Source of the DNA: Flavobacterium sp. WV_118_3
Lineage (GTDB): Bacteria; Bacteroidota; Bacteroidia; Flavobacteriales; Flavobacteriaceae
NCBI RefSeq assembly: GCF_039778605.1
Contig: NZ_CP156060.1
Coordinates: forward strand, 3,624,001-3,688,000
Reading direction: 5' to 3'
DNA: 64,000 bases
Part shown: in pieces, positions 8,794-16,156 of the stretch
Layout: every line of letters begins with the position of its first letter
How positions within the stretch are numbered: position 1 is the first letter of the stretch
The notes under the pieces: model-generated
Told to the model about the DNA's origin: nothing
Databases searched by the model: none
What the model saw: the letters and a program-made list of their open reading frames with translations, nothing else
Made by a program: the position numbers and the translations under genes

Positions 8794-9090
8794 ATGTCAA
8801 AATTTGGAGAACTTATCAATGCACAAGTGCCGGTGTTAATCGATTTTTATACCGATTGGAATGAGCCTTCTGTTTCCATGCATCCGGTTATCCGGGATGT
8901 CGCTGCTGCTTTAGGGGATAGAGCAAAAGTGATCAAAATTGATGTGGATAAAAATCAGGAACTGGCCGAAGCATTACGGATAAAAGGTTTGCCTACATTG
9001 ATGATCTATAAAGAAGGGCAAATGGTATGGCGTCAATCCGGGGAGTTGGATGCCAATACAATTATTGCACTGGTGCAGGAGCAATATTAA
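8794..9090 (+). CDS. Thioredoxin-fold protein lacking the redox cysteines
   Basis: A 98-aa protein of thioredoxin length and order: beta strand VPVLIDFYT, then the active-site position, then KVIKIDVDKNQELAEALRIKGLPTLMIYKEG with the conserved cis-proline (GLPT) and W..SGE. Where thioredoxins have W-C-G-P-C this protein has W22-N-E-P-S26, and there is no cysteine anywhere, so it cannot do dithiol exchange. The fold was presumably kept for binding a partner or as a chaperone. The start is the ATG at 8794 (MSKFGELI); a TTG at 8785 would add MYT. The gene ends back to back with the NodB gene on the other strand: stop codons abut at 9090/9091 with no terminator between them. Confidence 0.9.
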   Translation: MSKFGELINAQVPVLIDFYTDWNEPSVSMHPVIRDVAAALGDRAKVIKIDVDKNQELAEALRIKGLPTLMIYKEGQMVWRQSGELDANTIIALVQEQY

Positions 9091-9729
9091 TTAAAGTACT
9101 CCAAAACGGAAGCCGCGTTCCTGTAGATTCTGAATGACTTTTGGTAACAGGTATTCGAGGTTTCCGAATGCTTTTACGCTATCGTGACATACGATAATAC
9201 TTCCCTGCTCGACATTTTCGATTACATTTTGTAAGCACTTTTCCGGTGTAATAGTTTTGTCGAAATCCATACTGATAACATCCCACATAATGATCTTATA
9301 GCCCTGTTTCCGCAATAAGCGGGATTGGGATGGTTTTATCTTGCCGTAAGGCGGACGAAACAAACGGGAATTGATTTTACCATCCGAGTATTTTACAATA
9401 GTGTCTTCGCAGGCTTTGGCATTGCGGATATACGTGCTGTTATCCGTTTTCCAGCCTTTTAAATGATTAAATGTATGATTGCCGATCTGATGACCGGCGG
9501 CTATAACCTTTTTGAATAGCTCCGGATGTTTTTCGATGTTGTGGCCGATGCAGAAAAAAGTAGCCCGGATCTGATGCGTTTCGAGTACGTTTAAAACCCA
9601 TTCGGTAATCTCAGGTGTCGGACCATCGTCGAACGTAAGAAATACTTTTTTTTCCGTATTTGGAATATCCCAAATCTGGTTGAAAAATAGTCTTTTGACA
9701 ATGCTGTTTGTTTTAACCCAGAAACTCAT
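9091..9729 (-). CDS. Polysaccharide deacetylase (NodB domain)
   Basis: A 212-aa carbohydrate esterase family 4 enzyme. The motifs are in order: motif 1 TFDDGP (catalytic Asp and metal Asp, about residues 31-36), motif 2 NHTFNH (H-x3-H metal ligands), motif 3 RLFRPPYGK, motif 4 IIMWDVISMD, and motif 5 SIIVCHDS (active-site His). Such enzymes remove N-acetyl groups from GlcNAc polymers, for example peptidoglycan or a surface polysaccharide, using a divalent metal. The N-terminus is short and shows no clear signal peptide, so the site of action is uncertain. It follows the DUF2723 gene on the same strand with a terminator-like hairpin between them. Confidence 0.93.
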   Translation of the reverse strand: MSFWVKTNSIVKRLFFNQIWDIPNTEKKVFLTFDDGPTPEITEWVLNVLETHQIRATFFCIGHNIEKHPELFKKVIAAGHQIGNHTFNHLKGWKTDNSTYIRNAKACEDTIVKYSDGKINSRLFRPPYGKIKPSQSRLLRKQGYKIIMWDVISMDFDKTITPEKCLQNVIENVEQGSIIVCHDSVKAFGNLEYLLPKVIQNLQERGFRFGVL

Positions 9730-9741
9730 TATAAAATCAGC

Positions 9742-9778
9742 TAAAAAAGAAATATGCCCATGATTTCATAGGCATATT
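9742..9778 (-). terminator. Rho-independent terminator after the DUF2723 gene
   Basis: Read on the minus strand, AATATGCC (9778-9771) pairs with GGCATATT (9758-9751), with inner ATGA/TCAT pairing in the loop, and is followed by TCTTTTTTAG. It lies between the DUF2723 stop and the deacetylase start, so the deacetylase probably has separate or read-through transcription. Confidence 0.7.
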
Positions 9779-9787
9779 CTCGGTTTG

Positions 9788-12700
9788 TTATTCCATATCT
9801 CTTCCGAATCGTTCGAACAGTTTGTTGTAACTGTTAAACTTCGTTTTGTTCGTGTTGAAGAAGTCTTTGTCGTATCGCTTCATGATATCGAGTAAGGCGC
9901 GGTAACGCTCAATATCCGTTACAATGTCAACATACATATCGTTTTGTTCTACCGCTTTTAATCCTTTGTAATAGGTCAGGTTTTCCTGGTATTTTTTGGA
10001 TAGCTTGTTTAGGATGTCGCGCGCTTTGGCGGTTTCACCCACTTCGTAATATCCGGATGCAAACGGTTCCACAAAAGTGTAGAAACCAAATGCATCGATT
10101 GGCATTTTTTGCATCGCCAGATCAATAATGTTTTTGGCTTTGTCTTTTTTGCCTTCTTCGATTAACTTTTCGGTTAATCGCGCCAGGTTGGTACGGTAAG
10201 AAATACTGTTTTTGCGTGTTTCCGGATCGTGGTAAATTCTCGGATCACCACTATTGCCCCAATCCCATGACATCACAATTTTATACATCTTTTCGGTATC
10301 GATATTCCCCATATCCAGCGGACTTCCGTCTTTTGGAATTGGTGTTTTAACCGGAATCAGTTTGTAAACCATTCCATCCAGTTGCAGGTAGTCTTTCATC
10401 CAGATATAATCGTCGTCACCAAAGCTTCCGCCGGTAAAGTAAATCGGACGTTTCCAGTTGTTGTTGTAAACCAGATCCAGCATCATCAATCGGTTGATAT
10501 ATAAAGCACTTCCTTTGATTTCAAAGTCGATAGCCGGAACAATCGAATCGTTTAAGGCCGGATTAACTACTTTGTTTTTGATCACGGTTGCTTTGTCAAC
10601 CGGAATGCGGATTTTATTGGTCGGGTAGAAGTGAATTTTCTGTCCGCTTCTTGGAATTGTAAATAAGGTTCGTTCATCATCACTCTTAATAAAGTCGATG
10701 AATTGCTTGATGTCGATACGGTCTTTAGTTAATTCCTGGAAGAACATATAATCGCGTTTCCCTTTTACATACTGATCATGTGTAAATGAAATCGGTAACG
10801 GATCCGAATTGTAGGCCTTCGACTTCATCTGATCGATATACCAGTCTTGTGTGAATAACTGTGTGTTTACAATTCGTACATCAGTCCGGTAACCTTCAAT
10901 TTCCTGAGCATACCAAAGTGGGAACGTGTCGTTGTCTCCAATGGTGAATAATATGGCATTTGGTTCGCAGGAATCCAGATACGCTTTTGCCATGGCAACA
11001 GCCGTATAGCGGTGCGAACGGTCGTGATCATCCCAGTTTTCTTTAGCCATTAATACCGGAGCGGCCAGTAAACAGGCTGCGATAACCACAGGTCCGGCGA
11101 TTTTTGGCTGTAAATAATTTTTAATTCCGTCGTAAATAGCGTAGACACCAAAGCCCAGCCACATGGCGAAAATATAGAAAGAGCCAACTAGGGCATAATC
11201 TCTTTCGCGTGGTTCAAACGGACGTTCGTTTAGGAATATTTTTAAGGCCAAACTGGTAAAAAGGAATAGTACCAGTAATACATAGAAACTTTTCAGGTCT
11301 TTTCGGGCATGGAAAACCATTCCGATGATTCCCAGGATAAAAGGTAAGAAGTAATACGTGTTACGTGCTTTGTTGTTTAATACGTCCGAAGGAAGGTTGT
11401 CTTGTGAGCCTAAACGAATGGCATCGATAAATTTGATACCACTGATCCAGTTTCCGTTTTGGGTGTCGTATTTTCCTTGTATATCGTTCTGACGGCCAGT
11501 GAAGTTCCACATCAGGTAACGCCAGTACATATAGCCGAATTGGTATTCGAACATAAATTGCATGTTGTCGATAAACGATGGTTTTTCGATAATCAGGTAT
11601 TCGCCATAGGCTTTTAGGAATTTGTCGTATTCTTCAATTCCTAATTTACCGCTGCTGTATGCATTGCGAAATTCGGATACGATTTGTACCAGTTCGTCTT
11701 CGTGCGAATATTCCGGGTTGATGGTGAATTTAACCGGACGGGTAAAGGTCATATAGTTTACCGCATTATCGGTACTCCACATTCTCGGTAAAAATCCTTT
11801 TTGATCGTCGCTGGTGTTCTGACGGGCGTTTACGTAGTTGTTTACGATTTTATACGTTCCGGTTTTATAATCCCGTTCGTAGTTTGGTTTTTCATCCTGA
11901 TAGGGGTTTTCTTCGTCAAGTCCTACATAGCCTTCTGTAAATAACGGGCCGTAAAATGTTTTTTGCTCTCCGTATTGCTCTCGGTTATAGTACGCTAATA
12001 CTTCTGCCGCATCTGACGGTCTGTTTTCGTTGATCACTACGTTTGCGTTGGCACGGATTGGTAACATCAGCCAGGTTGAAAACCCGATTAGTACAAACAG
12101 GATACAAAGTAATAGTGTATTGTATAATGGTTTTTCTTTCTTTTTGGTATAACGTAAACCAAAATAGAAGAAAAGAACAATCAGTAAAGCGGCAAATATG
12201 GTTCCGGAGTTAAACGGTAATCCCAGGGAGTTTACCATAAAGATTTCCATTTTTCCGAAAAAGGCTAAGGTGTACGGTAATAAGAACTTGAAAACAAAAA
12301 ACAGGATCACAACAATAACGATATTGGCAATGATAAAGTTTTTAACGGTTACGGTTTTATAGTTCTTAAAATAATAAAGCAAACCAATGGAAGGAATGGT
12401 TAATAATGCCATAAAGTGGACACCAAACGACAAACCGATCATCAAGGAGATCAATAACAACCATTTATTGCCACGCGGACTGTGCATGTCTTCTTCCCAA
12501 CGCAATCCAAGCCAAAATAATACGGCTATAAACAGGGAAGCCATAGCATAAACTTCGGCTTCGGTAGCACTAAACCAGAAACTGTCGGTAAAAGTAAAAG
12601 CAAGAGAACCTACTAAAGCACTTCCTAAAACTACGATTGCATTGTTTTTGTTAAATTCGGTATAGCTGGAAACAACTTTTTTCAGGATAAGGGTCATTGA

Positions 12701-12991
12701 CCAAAACATGAATAAAATGGTGAAAGCACTCGAAAATACCGACATCATGTTTACCATCAGGGCTACTTTTTCCGGACCGGAGGCAAACATGGCGAAAAAG
12801 GCACCTATCATTTGGAATAAAGGTGCTCCCGGCGGGTGACCTACTTCCAGTTTGGCTGAAGTGGCAATATATTCACCACAATCCCAAAAACTTAATGAGG
12901 GTTCTACTGTTAGTGAATACGTGATTAAGGCAATTGCAAATGTGAACCATCCAAGGATGGTATTCCATTTTTTAAAGTTAAATGTTACCAT
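9788..12991 (-). CDS. DUF2723 multi-pass membrane protein (protein O-mannosyltransferase-like)
   Basis: A 1067-aa protein. The N-terminal half has around a dozen hydrophobic segments and opens with the family hallmark: a first membrane helix, LTVEPSLSFWDCGEYIATSAKLEVGHPPG, with acidic D-C-G-E and HPPGAP motifs. This is the DUF2723 family, which resembles GT-C fold glycosyltransferases that use lipid-linked sugars; it is widely annotated as a protein O-mannosyltransferase-like protein in Bacteroidetes. A large soluble part follows (GDNDTFPLWYAQEIEGYRTDVRIVN is a conserved block), and the end (about 940-1060) looks TPR-like (EEGKKDKAKNIIDLAMQKMP, EVGETAKARDILNKL). It may glycosylate exported proteins, known to occur in Flavobacterium, but that is inference. 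Stands alone, with a terminator after it. Confidence 0.85.
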   Translation of the reverse strand: MVTFNFKKWNTILGWFTFAIALITYSLTVEPSLSFWDCGEYIATSAKLEVGHPPGAPLFQMIGAFFAMFASGPEKVALMVNMMSVFSSAFTILFMFWSMTLILKKVVSSYTEFNKNNAIVVLGSALVGSLAFTFTDSFWFSATEAEVYAMASLFIAVLFWLGLRWEEDMHSPRGNKWLLLISLMIGLSFGVHFMALLTIPSIGLLYYFKNYKTVTVKNFIIANIVIVVILFFVFKFLLPYTLAFFGKMEIFMVNSLGLPFNSGTIFAALLIVLFFYFGLRYTKKKEKPLYNTLLLCILFVLIGFSTWLMLPIRANANVVINENRPSDAAEVLAYYNREQYGEQKTFYGPLFTEGYVGLDEENPYQDEKPNYERDYKTGTYKIVNNYVNARQNTSDDQKGFLPRMWSTDNAVNYMTFTRPVKFTINPEYSHEDELVQIVSEFRNAYSSGKLGIEEYDKFLKAYGEYLIIEKPSFIDNMQFMFEYQFGYMYWRYLMWNFTGRQNDIQGKYDTQNGNWISGIKFIDAIRLGSQDNLPSDVLNNKARNTYYFLPFILGIIGMVFHARKDLKSFYVLLVLFLFTSLALKIFLNERPFEPRERDYALVGSFYIFAMWLGFGVYAIYDGIKNYLQPKIAGPVVIAACLLAAPVLMAKENWDDHDRSHRYTAVAMAKAYLDSCEPNAILFTIGDNDTFPLWYAQEIEGYRTDVRIVNTQLFTQDWYIDQMKSKAYNSDPLPISFTHDQYVKGKRDYMFFQELTKDRIDIKQFIDFIKSDDERTLFTIPRSGQKIHFYPTNKIRIPVDKATVIKNKVVNPALNDSIVPAIDFEIKGSALYINRLMMLDLVYNNNWKRPIYFTGGSFGDDDYIWMKDYLQLDGMVYKLIPVKTPIPKDGSPLDMGNIDTEKMYKIVMSWDWGNSGDPRIYHDPETRKNSISYRTNLARLTEKLIEEGKKDKAKNIIDLAMQKMPIDAFGFYTFVEPFASGYYEVGETAKARDILNKLSKKYQENLTYYKGLKAVEQNDMYVDIVTDIERYRALLDIMKRYDKDFFNTNKTKFNSYNKLFERFGRDME

Positions 12992-13092
12992 ATAATACCG
13001 TCTAATTTTTTCGTATTAAATCTTTTACAAAGAAACTATTTTTTTGGAGAAAGAGCGCTGAAAATATTTTTTTAATATTTTTTTATCAAAAG

Positions 13093-13123
13093 TTTGGATT
13101 GTAAAATAATTGTCCTACATTTG
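13093..13123 (+). promoter_or_regulatory. Consensus Bacteroidetes promoter of tRNA-Gln
   Basis: TTTG at 13093-13096, a 19-nt spacer and TACATTTG at 13116-13123 match the consensus exactly. Transcription would start near 13129, about 27 nt before the mature tRNA. The best promoter in the window. Confidence 0.75.
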
Positions 13124-13155
13124 CACCCGGAAATCAGTAACGATGCCGCTTTTAC

Positions 13156-13226
13156 TGACCCATGGTGTAATGGTAACACAGCTGATTTTGGTTCAGTCGT
13201 TCTAGGTTCGAGTCCTAGTGGGTCAA
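13156..13226 (+). tRNA. tRNA-Gln (anticodon TTG)
   Basis: A 71-nt cloverleaf can be drawn in full. The acceptor arms TGACCCA (13156-13162) and TGGGTCA (13219-13225) pair perfectly, with A13226 as discriminator. The D stem is GTGT/ACAC. The anticodon stem GCTGA/TCAGT (one G-T pair) holds the loop TTTTGGT, giving anticodon TTG, which reads CAA and CAG. The T arm CTAGG-TTCGAGT-CCTAG is perfect. CCA is not encoded and must be added. The gene is single, with its own promoter and terminator; open frames drawn through it are not genes. Confidence 0.97.
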
Positions 13227-13230
13227 CAAA

Positions 13231-13258
13231 AAGCCTCTCAATTTTGAGAGGCTTTTTT
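13231..13258 (+). terminator. Rho-independent terminator of tRNA-Gln
   Basis: Stem AAGCCTCTC (13231-13239) with GAGAGGCTT (13246-13254), loop AATTTT, then a run of T. It starts 4 nt after the tRNA. Confidence 0.88.
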
Positions 13259-13314
13259 AATTTATCTGGGTTTGTTTTTTTAAGGAAAAGAACAACCGGC
13301 TTTCGGGTTGTATA

Positions 13315-13350
13315 TATAAAAAAACCGCTTCATGTTGAAGCGGTTTTTTG
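13315..13350 (-). terminator. Terminator of the universal stress protein gene, probably bidirectional
   Basis: AAAACCGCTTCA (13321-13332) pairs with TGAAGCGGTTTT (13336-13347). T runs lie on both sides, so it can stop the minus-strand gene ending at 13365 and any read-through from tRNA-Gln. Confidence 0.8.
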
Positions 13351-13364
13351 TTGGTATACTTGTT

Positions 13365-14189
13365 TTAGATTTTAAAAGTGACAACCGGACGTTTGGCATG
13401 ATTTACCAAATCTTCGCTGATGCTTCCGTTAAAGAAGTGAGAAAGACCTTTTCGACCATGTGTGCTAATTCCGATAAGATCGGCGTTAACGCTTTTGGCA
13501 AAATGTAAAATTCCTTTTTCAACGTTTACATCATTGTAGATATGTGTAGCGTAATTGCTGATGTCGAAAGAAGCAGTAAAATCTTGAATCATTTTTTCGG
13601 CTACGGAAGTCGATTTGAAATTATTAGGTGTGTTCACCATTAATAAATGGATTTTTGCGTTGAATTCATTCGCGAATTCGATAACCTTTTTGAATGGTTT
13701 TTTGGCTTCGTCGGTAAAATCGGATGCGAAAACAAAATTGTTAACTGTGAAATTGTCGGAGTCTTTTTTAATAACCAATACCGGAGTTTCGGAATGGCGA
13801 ACTACTTTTTCGGTGTTGGATCCGATAAACATTTCTCTAAAACCGCTGGCTCCGTGGGAACCCATAACAATCAGGTCGATTTCGTCTTTGCCGCTAAAAT
13901 TTAGAATTCCGTCAAAAGCTCTTTCCAGTTTGGTGATTTGCGTAACATTGATTCCGGATAGGATATCGGAATTGGCAATTTCGTCCAATCTCTCTTCTGC
14001 TTTTTTCTTGAAAAAGATGATTTCGGGAATGTCGTGTCCGCTTCCAATAGCATCGCTTCCTTCATGTGGTAATTCCAGCATGTGAAGTAAAACGATTTCT
14101 CCATTGTTTTTTCTGGCGATTTGTGCGGCTACTTTTAAGGCGTATTCGGCATGATCGGAAAAATCGGTAGGGACTAAAATTTTTTTCAT
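13365..14189 (-). CDS. Universal stress protein with two UspA domains
   Basis: A 274-aa cytoplasmic protein made of tandem UspA folds (about residues 1-145 and 150-274), each starting with a beta strand and Asp (KKILVPTDFSDHAEYA; NNFVFASDFTDEAKK). The first half carries the ATP-binding signature G-x2-G-x9-G-S (GSHGASGFREMFIGS) and ends in PVLVIKK. The second has STHGRKGLSHFFNGS, with S in place of the first Gly, so nucleotide binding there may be weaker. Tandem Usp proteins are common in Bacteroidetes and are linked to stress and stationary phase; the partner is unknown. It is monocistronic and diverges from rimP. Confidence 0.93.
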   Translation of the reverse strand: MKKILVPTDFSDHAEYALKVAAQIARKNNGEIVLLHMLELPHEGSDAIGSGHDIPEIIFFKKKAEERLDEIANSDILSGINVTQITKLERAFDGILNFSGKDEIDLIVMGSHGASGFREMFIGSNTEKVVRHSETPVLVIKKDSDNFTVNNFVFASDFTDEAKKPFKKVIEFANEFNAKIHLLMVNTPNNFKSTSVAEKMIQDFTASFDISNYATHIYNDVNVEKGILHFAKSVNADLIGISTHGRKGLSHFFNGSISEDLVNHAKRPVVTFKI

Positions 14190-14278
14190 AATACTAGGGA
14201 TGTAAGATTTTTGGTGTTTTATTTGTTGTAAATGTTATTCATAAAGATAGGAAATTAAATTACAATACACAATTGATT

Positions 14279-14309
14279 TTCAATAATTAAAAAAAATACA
14301 CTATATTTG
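14279..14309 (+). promoter_or_regulatory. Promoter of rimP-nusA-infB
   Basis: TATATTTG at 14302-14309 is an exact TAnnTTTG match; a near-consensus TTTC lies about 20 nt upstream (around 14278-14281). Transcription would start near 14315, upstream of the hairpin at 14339. Confidence 0.55.
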
Positions 14310-14338
14310 CGCCGTTATTTATTAATGAACTAAATAAT

Positions 14339-14365
14339 GAGGGGGCAGTAGGTCCCCTCTTTTTA
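14339..14365 (+). terminator. Terminator-like hairpin in the rimP leader (possible attenuator)
   Basis: GAGGGG (14339-14344) pairs with CCCCTC (14354-14359), followed by TTTTTA, between the promoter and the rimP ATG at 14373. It has the form of an intrinsic terminator but stands upstream of the whole operon. In Bacillus subtilis the equivalent operon is autoregulated by NusA-dependent termination in the leader, so attenuation is likely here too; that transfer is inference. Confidence 0.6.
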
Positions 14366-14372
14366 TACTAAT

Positions 14373-14837
14373 ATGGCATTTAAAGATAAAGTTAGCGCGT
14401 TGCTGGATGAGGGGTTGTCTCAAAAGCCGTCTCTTTTTTTAATTGATTTAACAATAACCGATACTTACAAAATTATTGTAACTTTAGACGGTGATAATGG
14501 TGTGAGTCTTCAGGACTGTATTGACATTAGCCGGGCTATCGAGCATAACCTGGATCGGGAAGAACAGGATTTTTCGCTGGAAGTGGCTTCTGCAGGAGCA
14601 TCCACACCGCTTAAAACCCCGAGACAATACAAAAAAAATATCGGAAGAAAACTGAAAGTGACAACCGCAACCGAAAAAATCGAAGCGGAACTAACAGATG
14701 CCAATGATGAATTTATTGTTTTGGAATGGAAAGCCAGAGAACCAAAACAAGTTGGCAAAGGAAAAGAAACCGTTCAGAAAAAAGCGGAAATTCCTTATTC
14801 GGATATCAAGGAAGCAATTGTTATAATAACATTTTAA
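14373..14837 (+). CDS. rimP: Ribosome maturation factor RimP
   Basis: A 154-aa protein of normal RimP length. The N-terminal alpha/beta domain includes [21 protein letters not shown] and the conserved block [37 protein letters not shown]; the C-terminal SH3-like barrel includes the [13 protein letters not shown] segment and ends with [12 protein letters not shown]. RimP aids assembly of the 30S subunit in the cytoplasm. It is the first gene of rimP-nusA-infB, the standard order in bacteria; nusA starts 13 nt after the stop. Confidence 0.95.
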   Translation: MAFKDKVSALLDEGLSQKPSLFLIDLTITDTYKIIVTLDGDNGVSLQDCIDISRAIEHNLDREEQDFSLEVASAGASTPLKTPRQYKKNIGRKLKVTTATEKIEAELTDANDEFIVLEWKAREPKQVGKGKETVQKKAEIPYSDIKEAIVIITF

Positions 14838-14850
14838 ATAAAAAGTTTGC

Positions 14851-16095
14851 ATGGAAAATATTGCATTAATCGAGTCGTTTTCAGAATTTAAAGACGATAA
14901 ACTAATCGACAGAGTTACCTTAATGGCAATTTTAGAAGATGTGTTTAGAAATGCATTGAAGAAGAAATATGGTTCGGATGATAACTTCGATATTATTATA
15001 AACCCGGATAAAGGGGATATGGAGATCTGGAGAAACCGTGTGGTGGTTGCCGATGGTGAAGTAGAAGATCAAAACTCCGAAATCTCTTTGTCTGAAGCCC
15101 GTAAAATCGAGCCGGATTTCGAAGTAGGGGAAGAAGTGTCTGAAGAGGTGAAATTAATCCAGTTAGGTAGAAGAGCTATTTTAGCATTGCGTCAGAACCT
15201 GATTTCTAAAATTCACGAACACGATAATACCAATCTTTATAAGCAATTTAAAGATTTAATTGGCGATATTTACACGGCAGAAGTACACCACGTACGTCCA
15301 AAAGCAGTTATTCTGGTGGACGACGAAGGAAATGAAATCGTGTTGCCAAAGGAAAAACAAATCCCGTCCGATTTCTTCCGTAAAGGAGATAACGTACGTG
15401 GAATCATTGAAAATGTGGAGTTGAAAGGGAATAAGCCGCAAATCATTATGTCCCGTACTTCTGAGAAATTCCTGGAAAAATTATTCGAACAGGAAATTCC
15501 GGAGGTGTTCGACGGTTTGATTACGGTGAAAAAAGTAGTCCGTATTCCTGGCGAAAAAGCAAAAGTAGCTGTAGATTCGTACGATGACAGAATTGATCCG
15601 GTTGGAGCTTGTGTGGGAATGAAAGGTTCTCGTATCCACGGTATCGTTCGCGAATTGGGTAATGAAAATATCGATGTGATCAATTATACCTCCAATACGC
15701 AATTGTTTATTACCAGAGCGCTTAGCCCGGCTAAAGTGTCTTCTGTGAAAATTGATGAAGAAAAGAAATCAGCCGAAGTATTCCTGAAACTGGAAGAAGT
15801 GTCGAAAGCAATCGGACGTGGTGGACATAACATCAAATTGGCAGGATTGTTAACCGGATACGAATTGGATGTGATCCGCGAAGGAAATGCACTGGAGGAA
15901 GAGGATGATGTGGAATTAACTGAATTCTCCGATGAAATCGAAGGATGGGTTATCGAAGAGTTTGCTAAAATCGGATTGGATACAGCAAGAAGTATATTAA
16001 ACCAGGATGTGGCCGATTTAGTAAGAAGAACGGATCTTGAAGAAGAAACGGTTTTAGAGGTTATCCGAATTTTAAAAGAAGAATTCGAAGACTAA
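14851..16095 (+). CDS. nusA: Transcription termination/antitermination factor NusA
   Basis: A 414-aa protein. The N-terminal RNA-polymerase-binding domain covers about residues 1-125 (MENIALIESFSEFKDDKLI, DVFRNALKKKYG). An S1 domain follows (about 130-200, GDIYTAEVHHVRPKAVILV). Two KH domains are seen at about 225-345 (GACVGMKGSRIHGIVRELGNE, and GRGGHNIKLAGLLTGYELDV). The C-terminus is short and acidic and lacks the long repeats of E. coli NusA. NusA modulates pausing and termination; the hairpin in this operon's leader is a candidate for its own feedback control. Confidence 0.96.
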   Translation: MENIALIESFSEFKDDKLIDRVTLMAILEDVFRNALKKKYGSDDNFDIIINPDKGDMEIWRNRVVVADGEVEDQNSEISLSEARKIEPDFEVGEEVSEEVKLIQLGRRAILALRQNLISKIHEHDNTNLYKQFKDLIGDIYTAEVHHVRPKAVILVDDEGNEIVLPKEKQIPSDFFRKGDNVRGIIENVELKGNKPQIIMSRTSEKFLEKLFEQEIPEVFDGLITVKKVVRIPGEKAKVAVDSYDDRIDPVGACVGMKGSRIHGIVRELGNENIDVINYTSNTQLFITRALSPAKVSSVKIDEEKKSAEVFLKLEEVSKAIGRGGHNIKLAGLLTGYELDVIREGNALEEEDDVELTEFSDEIEGWVIEEFAKIGLDTARSILNQDVADLVRRTDLEEETVLEVIRILKEEFED

Positions 16096-16156
16096 CATAA
16101 GAAATACCAGCTAAACAACAACAACACACGCATTACGATAATATTAAAAAGATTAT

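Noticed and set aside
13288..13313. Small hairpin ACAACC/GGTTGT between tRNA-Gln and the Usp gene
   Set aside because: Short stem with no T run; the two hairpins beside it explain termination.
13094..13375. 93-codon open frame over tRNA-Gln
   Set aside because: It lies over a perfect tRNA, its terminator and promoter; chance frame.
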